Positions 43,038 to 50,825 of a stretch of 64,000 nt of DNA are shown piece after piece; the stretch's first letter is position 1, and each line of letters starts with the position of its first letter. The notes under the pieces are model-generated. The model ran no database searches, had not been told where the DNA came from, and was given only the letters and a program-made list of their open reading frames with translations. A program made the translations under genes and the position numbers. The DNA is from CAYXLI01 sp964464925 (GTDB taxonomy: Bacteria; Acidobacteriota; Terriglobia; Bryobacterales; Bryobacteraceae), in assembly GCA_964464925.1 (NCBI GenBank), contig CAYXLI010000016.1, positions 1-64,000 of the forward strand, in the 5' to 3' direction.

Positions 43038-43802
43038 GTGAAGCTCTGTATCATCAGTCTCGGTTTCTTGCTCATGCCTGGCCTCCAGGCCGCGACCATC
43101 ACCAACGGAAATTTCTCGAATGGACTGATCGGCTGGACGGTATCCGGAAACGTCTCCCCGACCGTGAACCCCACAACGGGGCGGGTCGGCGTGCTCCCGG
43201 ACAGCACGGTCTGGAATCCGGGCACCACATTTGTCCTGCCGTCGCCGTACACCGGCGGAAACTATGCCGAGATCTCTAATGGTCCCGGCGCTATCAATCC
43301 ATTACCGGCTCCGGATTACTCGATGTTGACCACCAGCTCGGCTTATTACGTGATTCCGAACGCCGGGGGCCAGATCAGCTTCCTTTACAACCTACTGACG
43401 GATGAGTTCCCGACCGGCACCGATTACGCGACGTTCCAGGTTCTCGACAGCGCGAATCATGCGCTGTTTACCCAGAAATATCCAATCTCGATGATTAACC
43501 AGAGTGGCGGGTGCACAGAAGTGGCCGCTCCGGACGGCTCCACGATCTGTGCCTCTTCGGGATGGTTGACCCAACAGTTCTCCCTCGCAGCCTTCTACGG
43601 ACAAAACGTGAAGTTCGCCTTCTCCGTTTACGACGCAGTTTCAACTGATACTCCGGACAATAGCGTCGATTCCGTGCTGCTACTGGCCAACGTACAAGGG
43701 ACCGGGCTCAGTACCACGGCGCTTCCCGAACCCGCAACCTTTGTCCTGGGCGGGTCCGCTCTTCTGGCTCTCGCTTCCCTTCGCCGGCGCGCCTCCTGCT
43801 AA
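43038..43802 (+). CDS. PEP-CTERM sorted exported protein
   Basis: A 254-residue protein. It starts with GTG 43038 behind GGAGG, just after an out-of-frame ATG at 43033, and has a signal peptide (SLGFLLMPGLQAATI). The middle is Ser/Thr/Gly/Asn-rich and beta-like, resembling other secreted acidobacterial PEP-CTERM proteins (ITNGNFSNGLIGWTVSGN). The C-terminus is a PEP-CTERM signal: PEPATFVLGGSALLALASL, then basic RRR. Exosortase recognises this in related systems, cutting and attaching the protein at the cell surface; no exosortase gene is in the window. It is likely co-transcribed with the metzincin gene. Confidence 0.88.
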   Translation: MKLCIISLGFLLMPGLQAATITNGNFSNGLIGWTVSGNVSPTVNPTTGRVGVLPDSTVWNPGTTFVLPSPYTGGNYAEISNGPGAINPLPAPDYSMLTTSSAYYVIPNAGGQISFLYNLLTDEFPTGTDYATFQVLDSANHALFTQKYPISMINQSGGCTEVAAPDGSTICASSGWLTQQFSLAAFYGQNVKFAFSVYDAVSTDTPDNSVDSVLLLANVQGTGLSTTALPEPATFVLGGSALLALASLRRRASC

Positions 43803-43842
43803 GCCGCTTGTGCTTAGCGGCGATTCCGTTTATCTTGCATGA

Positions 43843-45126
43843 ATGGATCGCCGCAGGTTTCTAACCTCCGCCGCGGGAGCATTCTCGCTCCACCGCGGCT
43901 CTCTTGCGCTCGCCCAGTCCGCGACCCAGACAATTTCTGGCCGTCCCGCCGATAGTGTCGCGCGGGACGAAGACTTTTGGATGAACATCCGGCACGCTTT
44001 CACGGTTGACCGGAATATGATCAATCTCAACAACGGCGGTGTGTCTCCATCCCCTAAGATCGTGATGGACACCGAAACCCGCTATTTGGAAGTTGAGAAT
44101 CTCAGCCCGTCGTACTACATGTGGAACGTGCTGGACCCGGGTATTGAAACGGTGCGCCGCAGACTTGCGCGCGCGTTCGGCTGCGATCCGGAAGAAATCG
44201 CCATCACGCGCAACGCCAGTGAATCTCTCGAGATCGTTCAACTCGGCATGGATCTCAAGCGCGGTGATGAAGTCCTCACTACAAACCAGGACTACCCACG
44301 AATGATCACCACATGGCAGCAGCGGGAGCGGCGCGACGGCATCAAGCTCAATCAGGTAAAGTTCCCGGCGCCTCCGCCGAGCATGGAGTATCTTGCGAAA
44401 CTGATCGAGGACAACATCACGCCCCGCACAAGGGTGATCCACATCTGCCATATCACCAACCGCACCGGTCAGATCTTCCCCGTGAAACAGATTTGCCAGA
44501 TGGCCCGGAAGCGCGGCATCGAAGTAATTGTCGATGGCGCGCACGCCTTCGCACAGTTCCCATTCACGCAGGCGGATCTCGACTGCGATTATTACGGAAC
44601 GTCTCTGCACAAATGGGTGCTGGCCCCCATCGGCACGGGAATGCTGTACGTGAAGCGGGACAAGATCGAGAAGATCTGGCCCATGATGCCGGCTCCCGCT
44701 TCAATGAATTCGAATATCCGGAAATTCGAGGAGATCGGCACGCATCCTGCCTCTCAGCGCAATGCAATTACCGAGGCACTCAATTTCCATGACAGCATCG
44801 GCCCGGAGCGCAAGGCCGAGCGGTTCCGCTATCTTCGCAGGCGCTGGTCAAGCAGACTGCGCGAACTGCCCGGAGTGAAAATCCTGAACAGTGAAGATCC
44901 GGAGCAATCCTGCGCGATCGGCTTCATTCAGGTGCAGGGTATGGATTCCCAGAAGCTCTCCAAGTATCTTTGGGAAAAGTACCGCATCTGGACCGTAGCG
45001 ATCGTCACACCGGGTGAATACGAGGGCTTGCGGATCACCCCCAACGTTTACACCACGCTGGAAGAAGTGGACACCTTCACTGAGGTGATGGAGAAGATCA
45101 TCCGGCGCGGTTCTATCCCCTCATGA
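43843..45126 (+). CDS. Tat-exported class V aminotransferase-like PLP enzyme
   Basis: A 427-residue enzyme of the class V aminotransferase fold (isopenicillin N epimerase/cysteine desulfurase relatives). Twin-arginine signal DRRRFLTSAAGAF at residues 2-14. PLP signatures: NNGGVSPSPKIV, ITRNASESLEIVQLGMDLKRGDEVLT, VIVDGAHAFAQ (cofactor-ring Asp), and TSLHKWVLAPIGTGML with the Schiff-base Lys. The C-terminal substrate arm GLRITPNVYTTLEEVD is typical. Export of a PLP enzyme by Tat is unusual but seen in acidobacteria and related groups. The stop overlaps the next start (ATGA). Substrate unknown; isopenicillin N epimerase-like is only a name. Confidence 0.88.
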   Translation: MDRRRFLTSAAGAFSLHRGSLALAQSATQTISGRPADSVARDEDFWMNIRHAFTVDRNMINLNNGGVSPSPKIVMDTETRYLEVENLSPSYYMWNVLDPGIETVRRRLARAFGCDPEEIAITRNASESLEIVQLGMDLKRGDEVLTTNQDYPRMITTWQQRERRDGIKLNQVKFPAPPPSMEYLAKLIEDNITPRTRVIHICHITNRTGQIFPVKQICQMARKRGIEVIVDGAHAFAQFPFTQADLDCDYYGTSLHKWVLAPIGTGMLYVKRDKIEKIWPMMPAPASMNSNIRKFEEIGTHPASQRNAITEALNFHDSIGPERKAERFRYLRRRWSSRLRELPGVKILNSEDPEQSCAIGFIQVQGMDSQKLSKYLWEKYRIWTVAIVTPGEYEGLRITPNVYTTLEEVDTFTEVMEKIIRRGSIPS

Positions 45127-45674
45127 CGGATGGGCAGTTAATTCAAATCGTCGATGCGGCACTGGCCGAGGCCTCACGCCGCAGCGGCGCCTGGCTGGTC
45201 TGCGGTCCCGGTTGTAACCAATGCTGCAAGGGACCCTTCGAGATCACTGCACTCGATGCGGCTCGTCTGCAAACCGGGCTGACGGGACTGGATCCGGAGC
45301 GCGCGGCCAGGGTGCTCGAACGCGCGCGCCTCTATATGGAGCGTGCCGGCGAAGCGACGTTGCAACAGCTACTCGAGGAAGACGGTATGGACGAGGAACT
45401 GTGCCCTGCTCTCGATCCCTCCACAGGGATGTGCGATCTCTACGATGCGCGCCCGGTCACGTGCAGGACTTTCGGCCCTCCCGCACTGTCGGCTGATGGT
45501 TCCTACTGCGTTTGTGAGCTCTGCTACAGCGATGCTACTGAGGAGCAGATTGCGGCCTGCTGGGTAGATCCGGACCCCGAAGGTTTGGAGGCGCAACTCC
45601 TGAAGGAGCTCCCCGAACGATCGCATACCTTTGTTGGTGCGGCGCTGCTCGAGGCCTGCGGCGATCGGACGTGA
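45123..45674 (+). CDS. YkgJ-type cysteine-cluster protein
   Basis: A 183-residue cytoplasmic protein with the YkgJ/UPF0153 cysteine cluster: VCGPGCNQCCKGPF, and later CPALDPSTGMCDLYDARPVTCRTF, spacing typical of a Zn- or Fe-binding cluster of eight Cys (PFAM CxxCxxCC type). No known reaction. ATG 45123 overlaps the aminotransferase stop, suggesting that the two work together, for example as electron donor or maturation factor, which is inference. Followed by tRNA-Pro. Confidence 0.88.
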   Translation: MTDGQLIQIVDAALAEASRRSGAWLVCGPGCNQCCKGPFEITALDAARLQTGLTGLDPERAARVLERARLYMERAGEATLQQLLEEDGMDEELCPALDPSTGMCDLYDARPVTCRTFGPPALSADGSYCVCELCYSDATEEQIAACWVDPDPEGLEAQLLKELPERSHTFVGAALLEACGDRT

Positions 45675-45709
45675 TTCTTTACGGTCACGCTGCTATACTG
45701 GGATTTCAT

Positions 45710-45787
45710 CGGGCCGTGGCGCAGCCTGGCTAGCGCGCTTGCTTGGGGTGCAAGAGGTCGCGAGTTCGAATCTCGCCGGCCCGACCA
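45710..45787 (+). tRNA. tRNA-Pro (GGG anticodon)
   Basis: A complete 78-base cloverleaf: acceptor CGGGCCG/CGGCCCG, D-stem GCGC/GCGC with loop AGCCTGGCTA, anticodon stem CTTGC/GCAAG with loop TTGGGGT (anticodon GGG at 45745-45747), five-base variable loop, T-stem GCGAG/CTCGC with TTCGAAT, and an encoded CCA. A TATACT at 45694-45699 is a likely -10 box. Confidence 0.97.
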
Positions 45788-46234
45788 GCCATATATCTTT
45801 CCCGTCTGCGCCTCAAAGGCGGGTCATTCTCCTCACTGAATCTCAGAGGACCTTAGCCTCTCCCCATTCACTCAATGGCAACCCTGTCTGGGTACACACG
45901 CTCCGATTTCTTAGCGGCGCGTTGCCGCTATTGGCGGTTCTACCTCTTTTCCGCACGCCGGAATTCAAATTAAATTGTGGTACTCTGCACGCCACAGTTA
46001 TACATTTCTAAGGCATTCCGGCAGGAACATCGAATTTTATTACCCGCATATGCCTGAAGGTACTTTTTTAAAGTTTTGTGCATAATCTCTTTTGAAGATC
46101 GAACCGATTCAATCTCAAAGGCCAGTTTCCCTAATTTTCGACGGATGCCCGAAAGCCGATGCGAAGGGGCATACGGTGAATTCAGGATGGGATCCAGCAG
46201 CCGGCGCGCGAAATTGAAATCGAGGTGCAAATCA
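45788..46234. other. intergenic region before tad-like genes
   Basis: 447 bases without a recognised gene; AT content rises to the right. The last 150 bases probably hold the promoter of the Tad-like operon. I looked for a c-di-GMP riboswitch because of the pilus-type genes downstream, but found no convincing match. Confidence 0.4.
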
Positions 46235-47335
46235 ATGAAAAAGAGTACTCGAGAGAAGGGTTTTACTCTGATCACGACGGCAGTCTGTCTGGTTGTGCTT
46301 ATAGGAATGGTCGGGCTGGCGATTGACGTCGCGCGCATCTATATCGCTAAGAATGAGGTTCAAGCCTTTACCGATTCCGCGGCGCTGGCCGCCACATTGG
46401 AATTGGACGGGACCTGGGCCGGAATCAATCGTGCGCTCGCCAGAGTGGCTTCGAATCCAAACCAATGGAATTTCGGCACTTCTTCCATCACGCAAACCAC
46501 CACATCATTTGCCCAAACTGAAGCGGGTCCGTGGACGACTACGCCAACCAGTCCAATTGGCTACCGATTGGCACGGGTCAGTGCGAGCGTCGATGTGACT
46601 CTGACCTTCATGTCCGCGTTCATGGGTACGCAAACGACGGTAGGAAATCAGCCAGCAGCATTTCTGATGCTGCAGTCCACACTGAGTGTAAAAGGAGATT
46701 CAGGAGCGGGCCAGGAGCCGAAGAATATCTGGTCAAACGGTTTATTTCCGTTCTCTCCCTATGCCCACAACACCACTGGCCCCTACTTCGGACTTGTACC
46801 GGGTCAGCAGTACACATTGCGATGGCCCTCAAATCCCAAGCTGGATTCCAACGTATGCGCCGGAGACAATCAGCAGGCCATGCTCGATCTGAACGCGGCG
46901 GGTGGCGGATCGGAGCGCGGGTTCATAGAATCCACCAGTTCGTCGCTGATTCGTCAGACGATTGTGGACGACTATCAGACGGTCACCCGGCAGATCGGCG
47001 ACTCCGTACAGATGACAGGCGGCACGAAGCAAACCCAGTTGACGAGTCTGGTCGACCGCATCAACCAGGATGGAGATCCGTACTCGCCGACGTATGCGCA
47101 GTACTTGGCCGGCGGGCTAGGAACAGGCAGGCGCATAGTAGGAGTGCCGATCAATACCGGATACCCGAATTACACAATCGTGCAGATCGGAGCGTTCCTT
47201 CTACTTCCGGCATCGCAGTACAACGCGGGCGGAAATAGTTCGTTCTGCGCCGAGTTCCTGGGAGCCTGGGTGCAAGGTGCCCGCAACGAAGGGGCCGGCG
47301 ATCCTGGGGCCTATGTAGCGAGGCTGATTCAATGA
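46235..47335 (+). CDS. TadG-like pilus-assembly protein
   Basis: A 366-residue protein starting at ATG 46235 (GAGGT ribosome site); a longer frame upstream is not preferred. The N-terminus is TadG/TadE-like: KGFTLITTAVCLVVLIGMVGLAIDVARIYIAKNEVQAFTDSAALAATLELDG is the pseudopilin-like hydrophobic stretch followed by the DSAALAA helix. The rest (beta-rich, Gly/Thr/Ser) is periplasmic or extracellular. No von Willebrand MIDAS motif is evident. The stop overlaps the next gene (ATGA). Likely minor pilin or envelope-assembly component; no tad ATPase or secretin in the window. Confidence 0.75.
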   Translation: MKKSTREKGFTLITTAVCLVVLIGMVGLAIDVARIYIAKNEVQAFTDSAALAATLELDGTWAGINRALARVASNPNQWNFGTSSITQTTTSFAQTEAGPWTTTPTSPIGYRLARVSASVDVTLTFMSAFMGTQTTVGNQPAAFLMLQSTLSVKGDSGAGQEPKNIWSNGLFPFSPYAHNTTGPYFGLVPGQQYTLRWPSNPKLDSNVCAGDNQQAMLDLNAAGGGSERGFIESTSSSLIRQTIVDDYQTVTRQIGDSVQMTGGTKQTQLTSLVDRINQDGDPYSPTYAQYLAGGLGTGRRIVGVPINTGYPNYTIVQIGAFLLLPASQYNAGGNSSFCAEFLGAWVQGARNEGAGDPGAYVARLIQ

Positions 47336-47781
47336 GGGTGGTTCGACGTTGCCGGCAAAAGGGCAATGCGCTTCTGGAATTCGCGTTATCCGCGTCGATC
47401 CTCCTCCCGGCGCTGCTCACCACATTCCAGATCGGTTATTCGCTCTATACGTACAACAAACTGGAAAGCGCAGTGCGATTCGGGGCGCGCTACGCTGCCC
47501 GGCGGACGTATGATTCCGGCACGTCGACACCATCCAGCGCCTTTCTAGCGGCGGTTCAGAACATGGTTGTCTACGCGAATCCGAATGGCGGAACGACTCC
47601 GGTCGTTCCAGGACTGACCACCAACCAAGTTTCCTTAGCTGTATCCATGTACTCCGGAACGCCTGACATGATGACAGTGAGCCTCTCTAGTTTCCAGATA
47701 GATGCCGTCGTGGCAAAGTTCACGCTGACCGGTAAACCCTGGGCAAGCTACCGTTTTCAAGGAACGTTTGCACCTCCGTAG
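47332..47781 (+). CDS. TadE-like protein
   Basis: A 149-residue protein with the TadE-type N-terminus: basic start RRCRQKGNALLEFALSASILLPALLTTFQIG, the E of LLEFAL corresponding to the conserved pseudopilin Glu. It is followed by a soluble part with RFGARYAARRTY. ATG overlaps the previous stop (ATGA). Presumed minor pseudopilin. Confidence 0.75.
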   Translation: MRVVRRCRQKGNALLEFALSASILLPALLTTFQIGYSLYTYNKLESAVRFGARYAARRTYDSGTSTPSSAFLAAVQNMVVYANPNGGTTPVVPGLTTNQVSLAVSMYSGTPDMMTVSLSSFQIDAVVAKFTLTGKPWASYRFQGTFAPP

Positions 47782-47801
47782 GATGATCGCACTCTAAACC
47801 G

Positions 47802-48218
47802 ATGAAAAGCTCCAGAAAGAGCCGACGAGGCTCCCTCTTCGTTGAATCCGCTTGCGTTCTGCTGGTGTTCTTAACGATTCTGATCGGAACGCTCGATGTT
47901 GGGCAGTTGCTGTTCCTCCACAGCAGCCTTACAGAACGTGTACGCGCAGCAGCCCGGTATGGAGCGGTGAATTCGTACGACCAGACCAGTGTCGAGAATA
48001 TGGTTCTCTACTCTCAGCCCACGATACCGGTTACCGGTTCGCCGGCATTCGAGTTATCGCGATCCATGGTTTCCGTTTCCCGCCAGGATGCTGGGACCTC
48101 GGAGGACCGGGTCGTCGTTACCGTCTCGGGCTTCCCTGTCCATTTCTTCACGCCGTGGATAGCGGGCATAAGCCAAGGCCTATCCATCACGGCATGTGCG
48201 AGCTACGAGGGTCCTTAA
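47802..48218 (+). CDS. TadE-like protein
   Basis: A 138-residue protein similar in layout to its neighbour: RGSLFVESACVLLVFLTILIGTLDVGQLLF is the TadE hydrophobic segment with Glu and the following LHSSLTERVRAAARYGAV. 20 bases separate it from the previous gene, so it is co-transcribed. Two TadE-like genes and one TadG-like gene make a small pseudopilin set. Confidence 0.75.
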   Translation: MKSSRKSRRGSLFVESACVLLVFLTILIGTLDVGQLLFLHSSLTERVRAAARYGAVNSYDQTSVENMVLYSQPTIPVTGSPAFELSRSMVSVSRQDAGTSEDRVVVTVSGFPVHFFTPWIAGISQGLSITACASYEGP

Positions 48219-48321
48219 CGGTATGCCAGTCCCCCGGGACTCTGCTGACTCACGGTTAAGCGTAAGACAGCATACTTCCAAAGGTACTAACATTTAGGAA
48301 GTTCCAGGACGGGGGGACTCG

Positions 48322-49743
48322 TTGAACTCTCCAAGAAGCCGCGCGTTCTCAGACGCGTCGAGCAGCGAAGACGAAATCCTAAAGTTGGATTCAGCAGGGA
48401 ATGGACCATCGGTCCAGGTCTCAGCAAGAGCGATTTCAGAAATTGCAGTCCGCAGCCGCGAAGAAACTGTCGACGGTCTCCTGTTCGGGCACATCGAGCC
48501 CGGATCCAAGCCTGCTGTCGTCGTCGACCTCTGCCTGCCTCTCAACACGTATTACTGGACCGCGGAAGGAAGCCTGGACAGGTCCGAGAACCGTGCAGCC
48601 TTCGAGCGCACCCTTTCGCGATTCCAGGGTCCCACGGCCATTCCGCGAATTGTTGGCTATTTCCGCACGGGTGCCAAGGATGCGGCGGAGGAGCACGATC
48701 GTGCCTTGATGCGTACCTACTTCAACGCTGAGTCGTCGATACTTCTCAGAATCGAAGGCGAGCCGGACGCGCCGGTCTGTGCTGTGGAGTCATGGAATGC
48801 CGGTTCCGTAAAACGATGGCGCCGGCCGGCATGGTGGCCGTTGATCGTAATAGCGTTCGTTGCGGCCGGCCTGTACCGGTCAACTTCTGCTTCCATAAGC
48901 CACGATCCCGGGCTCGAGTTGAGGGTCGAGCGCGCCGGACCCGACTTGCGCGTCAACTGGAAGCCCGATTTGGCGGCATTATATCCGGATGCGAAGGCGA
49001 TTCTTACGATTACCGATGGTGGCCTTATCAAGAAGATTCCACTCAGCCGAAATGACTTGATGAGCGGCTCTCTCGTATTCAGCCCTGCGTCGCGCGATGT
49101 GTTGTTCCTGCTCGAACTCAATGATCAGAAGCACGATAAACGTTCGGAGTCAGCCCGTTTTCTGAGCTTTGGGGAAATGGGACAGCCGCAGTCAGCGGGT
49201 ACACCTGAGGAGAACGAGATGGAGGGTTCCCGATCCCGAATCACAGAGAGCACTGACCCGGAAGAAAGGCCACGCCCAGCACAGCGTGCCTTAGCGGCTC
49301 ATGTACCCAAACCCTTCGTCATGCTCCCTGAAATGCCTAAACCTGAGGTCCGGCCAGACGTGTTCGAGCCGCCTGCAATCGCCACAACTACTCAGGATCT
49401 GCCCCGAATGCAGGCAGTTGTGCCCCACGCAGTTTCGATCCCACTGCAGAGACTCATCCCACCCCAGGTGAAACGCGAGGCGCGCCTTGTAGTGCCCTCT
49501 GAAATTCGTCCACTGCTACACACCGACATAGATCTGCTGATCACGGCATATATCGACACCAATGGGCGTGTTTATCGGGCTCAATCCTTGACCCCGCCGG
49601 ATGGCTTCGTGTTATCGAGTCTGATACGAGCCGCAGAAGATGCGGCTACACGATGGCAATTCATCCCGGCACGGCGGGAAGGCGGCGAGAACCTGCCCTC
49701 CCAGATGGTTCTGCGGTTCAAAGTGAAGGCTCCGCGTCGATAA
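48322..49743 (+). CDS. pseudo-MPN (JAB) domain fused to TonB-type C-terminus
   Basis: A 473-residue protein. Start TTG 48322 follows a GGGGGG; no other start fits. Residues about 35-160 resemble a JAB/MPN metalloprotease domain: ISEIAVRSREETVDGLLFGHIEPG keeps the Glu region, and RIVGYFRTGAKDAAEEHDRALMRTYF-type sequence is the position of the H-x-H-x7-S-x2-D motif, but there both His are replaced (Phe and Thr), so it should not bind zinc. A membrane helix at about 174-190 (PLIVIAFVAAGLY) follows. The last 80 residues look like a TonB C-terminal domain (LLITAYIDTNGRVYRAQSL, ATRWQFIPARR). Possibly links the inner membrane to an envelope partner; function unknown. It follows the Tad-like genes with a 103-base gap. 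Confidence 0.65.
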   Translation: MNSPRSRAFSDASSSEDEILKLDSAGNGPSVQVSARAISEIAVRSREETVDGLLFGHIEPGSKPAVVVDLCLPLNTYYWTAEGSLDRSENRAAFERTLSRFQGPTAIPRIVGYFRTGAKDAAEEHDRALMRTYFNAESSILLRIEGEPDAPVCAVESWNAGSVKRWRRPAWWPLIVIAFVAAGLYRSTSASISHDPGLELRVERAGPDLRVNWKPDLAALYPDAKAILTITDGGLIKKIPLSRNDLMSGSLVFSPASRDVLFLLELNDQKHDKRSESARFLSFGEMGQPQSAGTPEENEMEGSRSRITESTDPEERPRPAQRALAAHVPKPFVMLPEMPKPEVRPDVFEPPAIATTTQDLPRMQAVVPHAVSIPLQRLIPPQVKREARLVVPSEIRPLLHTDIDLLITAYIDTNGRVYRAQSLTPPDGFVLSSLIRAAEDAATRWQFIPARREGGENLPSQMVLRFKVKAPRR

Positions 49744-49748
49744 CCGGC

Positions 49749-50663
49749 CTAAGCCTTATCAAATACCTGCAAGAGGGCAGTTAGGGACGTGCGCGTAGCG
49801 TCGGCTTTGCCCCGTGGGCTTTTGTAGTGTGTCTCCAAGGTGAAGGTCTCCTTGTAACCGGATTTCAGAAGTGCCCGGATTTGCCCAAGGTTGTCCATAT
49901 CACCCTGTCCTACTGCGCACCACTCCCCTTTCCCATCGCTATTCTTCTTGAAATCACGAAGGTGAACATGGAAGATACGGGCCGGATCGAGTTTGTTGTA
50001 GCCGTCCGGAAAGGACTTTTCGCCGGATAGTGCCGCGTTATTCGGATCCCAAGTCAGCCCCAGATTCTCGGACCGAACCGCTTTGAGCAGGGCAGCCGAT
50101 TCCGCGCCGGTAGACACGTAGCTGCCGCCGACGTTCTCGAGCGCCAGTCGAATGTTTCTCGCCTTCGCCCTCCGGGCGGCTTCGGTCACCAGTTCGTAGA
50201 TGCGAGCATACACCTTCGGATCGGCCGTCTGCCCCTTTTCGTAAGTGAAGGCAAAAACGCGGATCTTATCCGTTCCCAGTAGAGCCGCCCGCTCCATTGC
50301 GGCGTCCAGCATCGACCACTGATTATCCAGCGTCGCCTTTCCTTGCGGCGTGTCCGCCGGAAGTGGAATTTTGAAGAATGAACTGCCTAGCACGGAGGTG
50401 CGTATCTGATTCTGCTCCAAAATCGCCTTCGCCTCGCGCACCCTTTCCAGAGGTTGCGAAGTGTTGTACTTGCCCCAGATGGAGCGCACCTCAGCATCAT
50501 GAAGGCCGAACTCTTTCAAGAACTTAGCAGCAGCAAGAACGTCCTCGTCGATCTCGTCGGTCGTTACACCCAGACGGACCTTCGAAAGCGGAATCGCGGA
50601 TAACCATCTAGCGCTTGCACCGAGCGCGGAAAGTCTAAAAAGTTGGCGGCGAGTGAGCATCAC
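49749..50663 (-). CDS. Tat-exported sugar phosphate isomerase/epimerase-like TIM barrel
   Basis: A 304-residue AP endonuclease 2/xylose isomerase-like TIM-barrel protein. The N-terminus LTRRQLFRLSALGA resembles a Tat signal. Barrel strands with acidic metal residues: IRLALENVGGSYV (Glu), LGLTWDPNNAAL (Asp), FHVHLRDFKK (His) and FTLETHYKSPRG (Glu, His). It probably isomerises or cleaves a sugar derivative in the periplasm; substrate unknown. ATG 50663 starts it. A perfect 16-bp palindrome lies 42-57 bases upstream. Confidence 0.85.
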   Translation of the reverse strand: MMLTRRQLFRLSALGASARWLSAIPLSKVRLGVTTDEIDEDVLAAAKFLKEFGLHDAEVRSIWGKYNTSQPLERVREAKAILEQNQIRTSVLGSSFFKIPLPADTPQGKATLDNQWSMLDAAMERAALLGTDKIRVFAFTYEKGQTADPKVYARIYELVTEAARRAKARNIRLALENVGGSYVSTGAESAALLKAVRSENLGLTWDPNNAALSGEKSFPDGYNKLDPARIFHVHLRDFKKNSDGKGEWCAVGQGDMDNLGQIRALLKSGYKETFTLETHYKSPRGKADATRTSLTALLQVFDKA

Positions 50664-50704
50664 CAGTGATTGTATTACCGCAGAAGGGTGAACGCAGTAT
50701 TTCC

Positions 50705-50720
50705 AGTAAGAATTCTTACT
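50705..50720. promoter_or_regulatory. 16-bp perfect palindrome, candidate operator upstream of epimerase gene
   Basis: AGTAAGAATTCTTACT is its own reverse complement. It lies 42-57 bases upstream of the minus-strand epimerase start, in the region expected for a promoter. A related imperfect palindrome TGAAGCATTCTTCA follows at about 50726-50739. Confidence 0.55.
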
Positions 50721-50779
50721 AAAGATGAAGCATTCTTCATGACCCGCTCATCAAACTAGTGCACGGGAGGCGCACGAAA

Positions 50780-50817
50780 GACTGCTGCGAGTTCTACCTC
50801 CGAGGCTCGCAGCAGTC
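50780..50817 (-). terminator. terminator after DUF2891 gene
   Basis: Perfect 12-bp arms GACTGCTGCGAG (50780-50791) and CTCGCAGCAGTC (50806-50817), loop 14 bases, nine bases past the gene's stop on the minus strand, followed by TTT. The T-run is short. Confidence 0.7.
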
Positions 50818-50825
50818 CTCCCGTG

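Noticed and set aside
43798..43818. Terminator after PEP-CTERM gene (GCTAAGC/GCTTAGC)
   Set aside because: 7-bp arms overlap the stop codon and no T-run follows; too weak to list.
45788..46234. c-di-GMP riboswitch before Tad-like genes
   Set aside because: No match to the known conserved core could be made by eye; only loosely similar bases.
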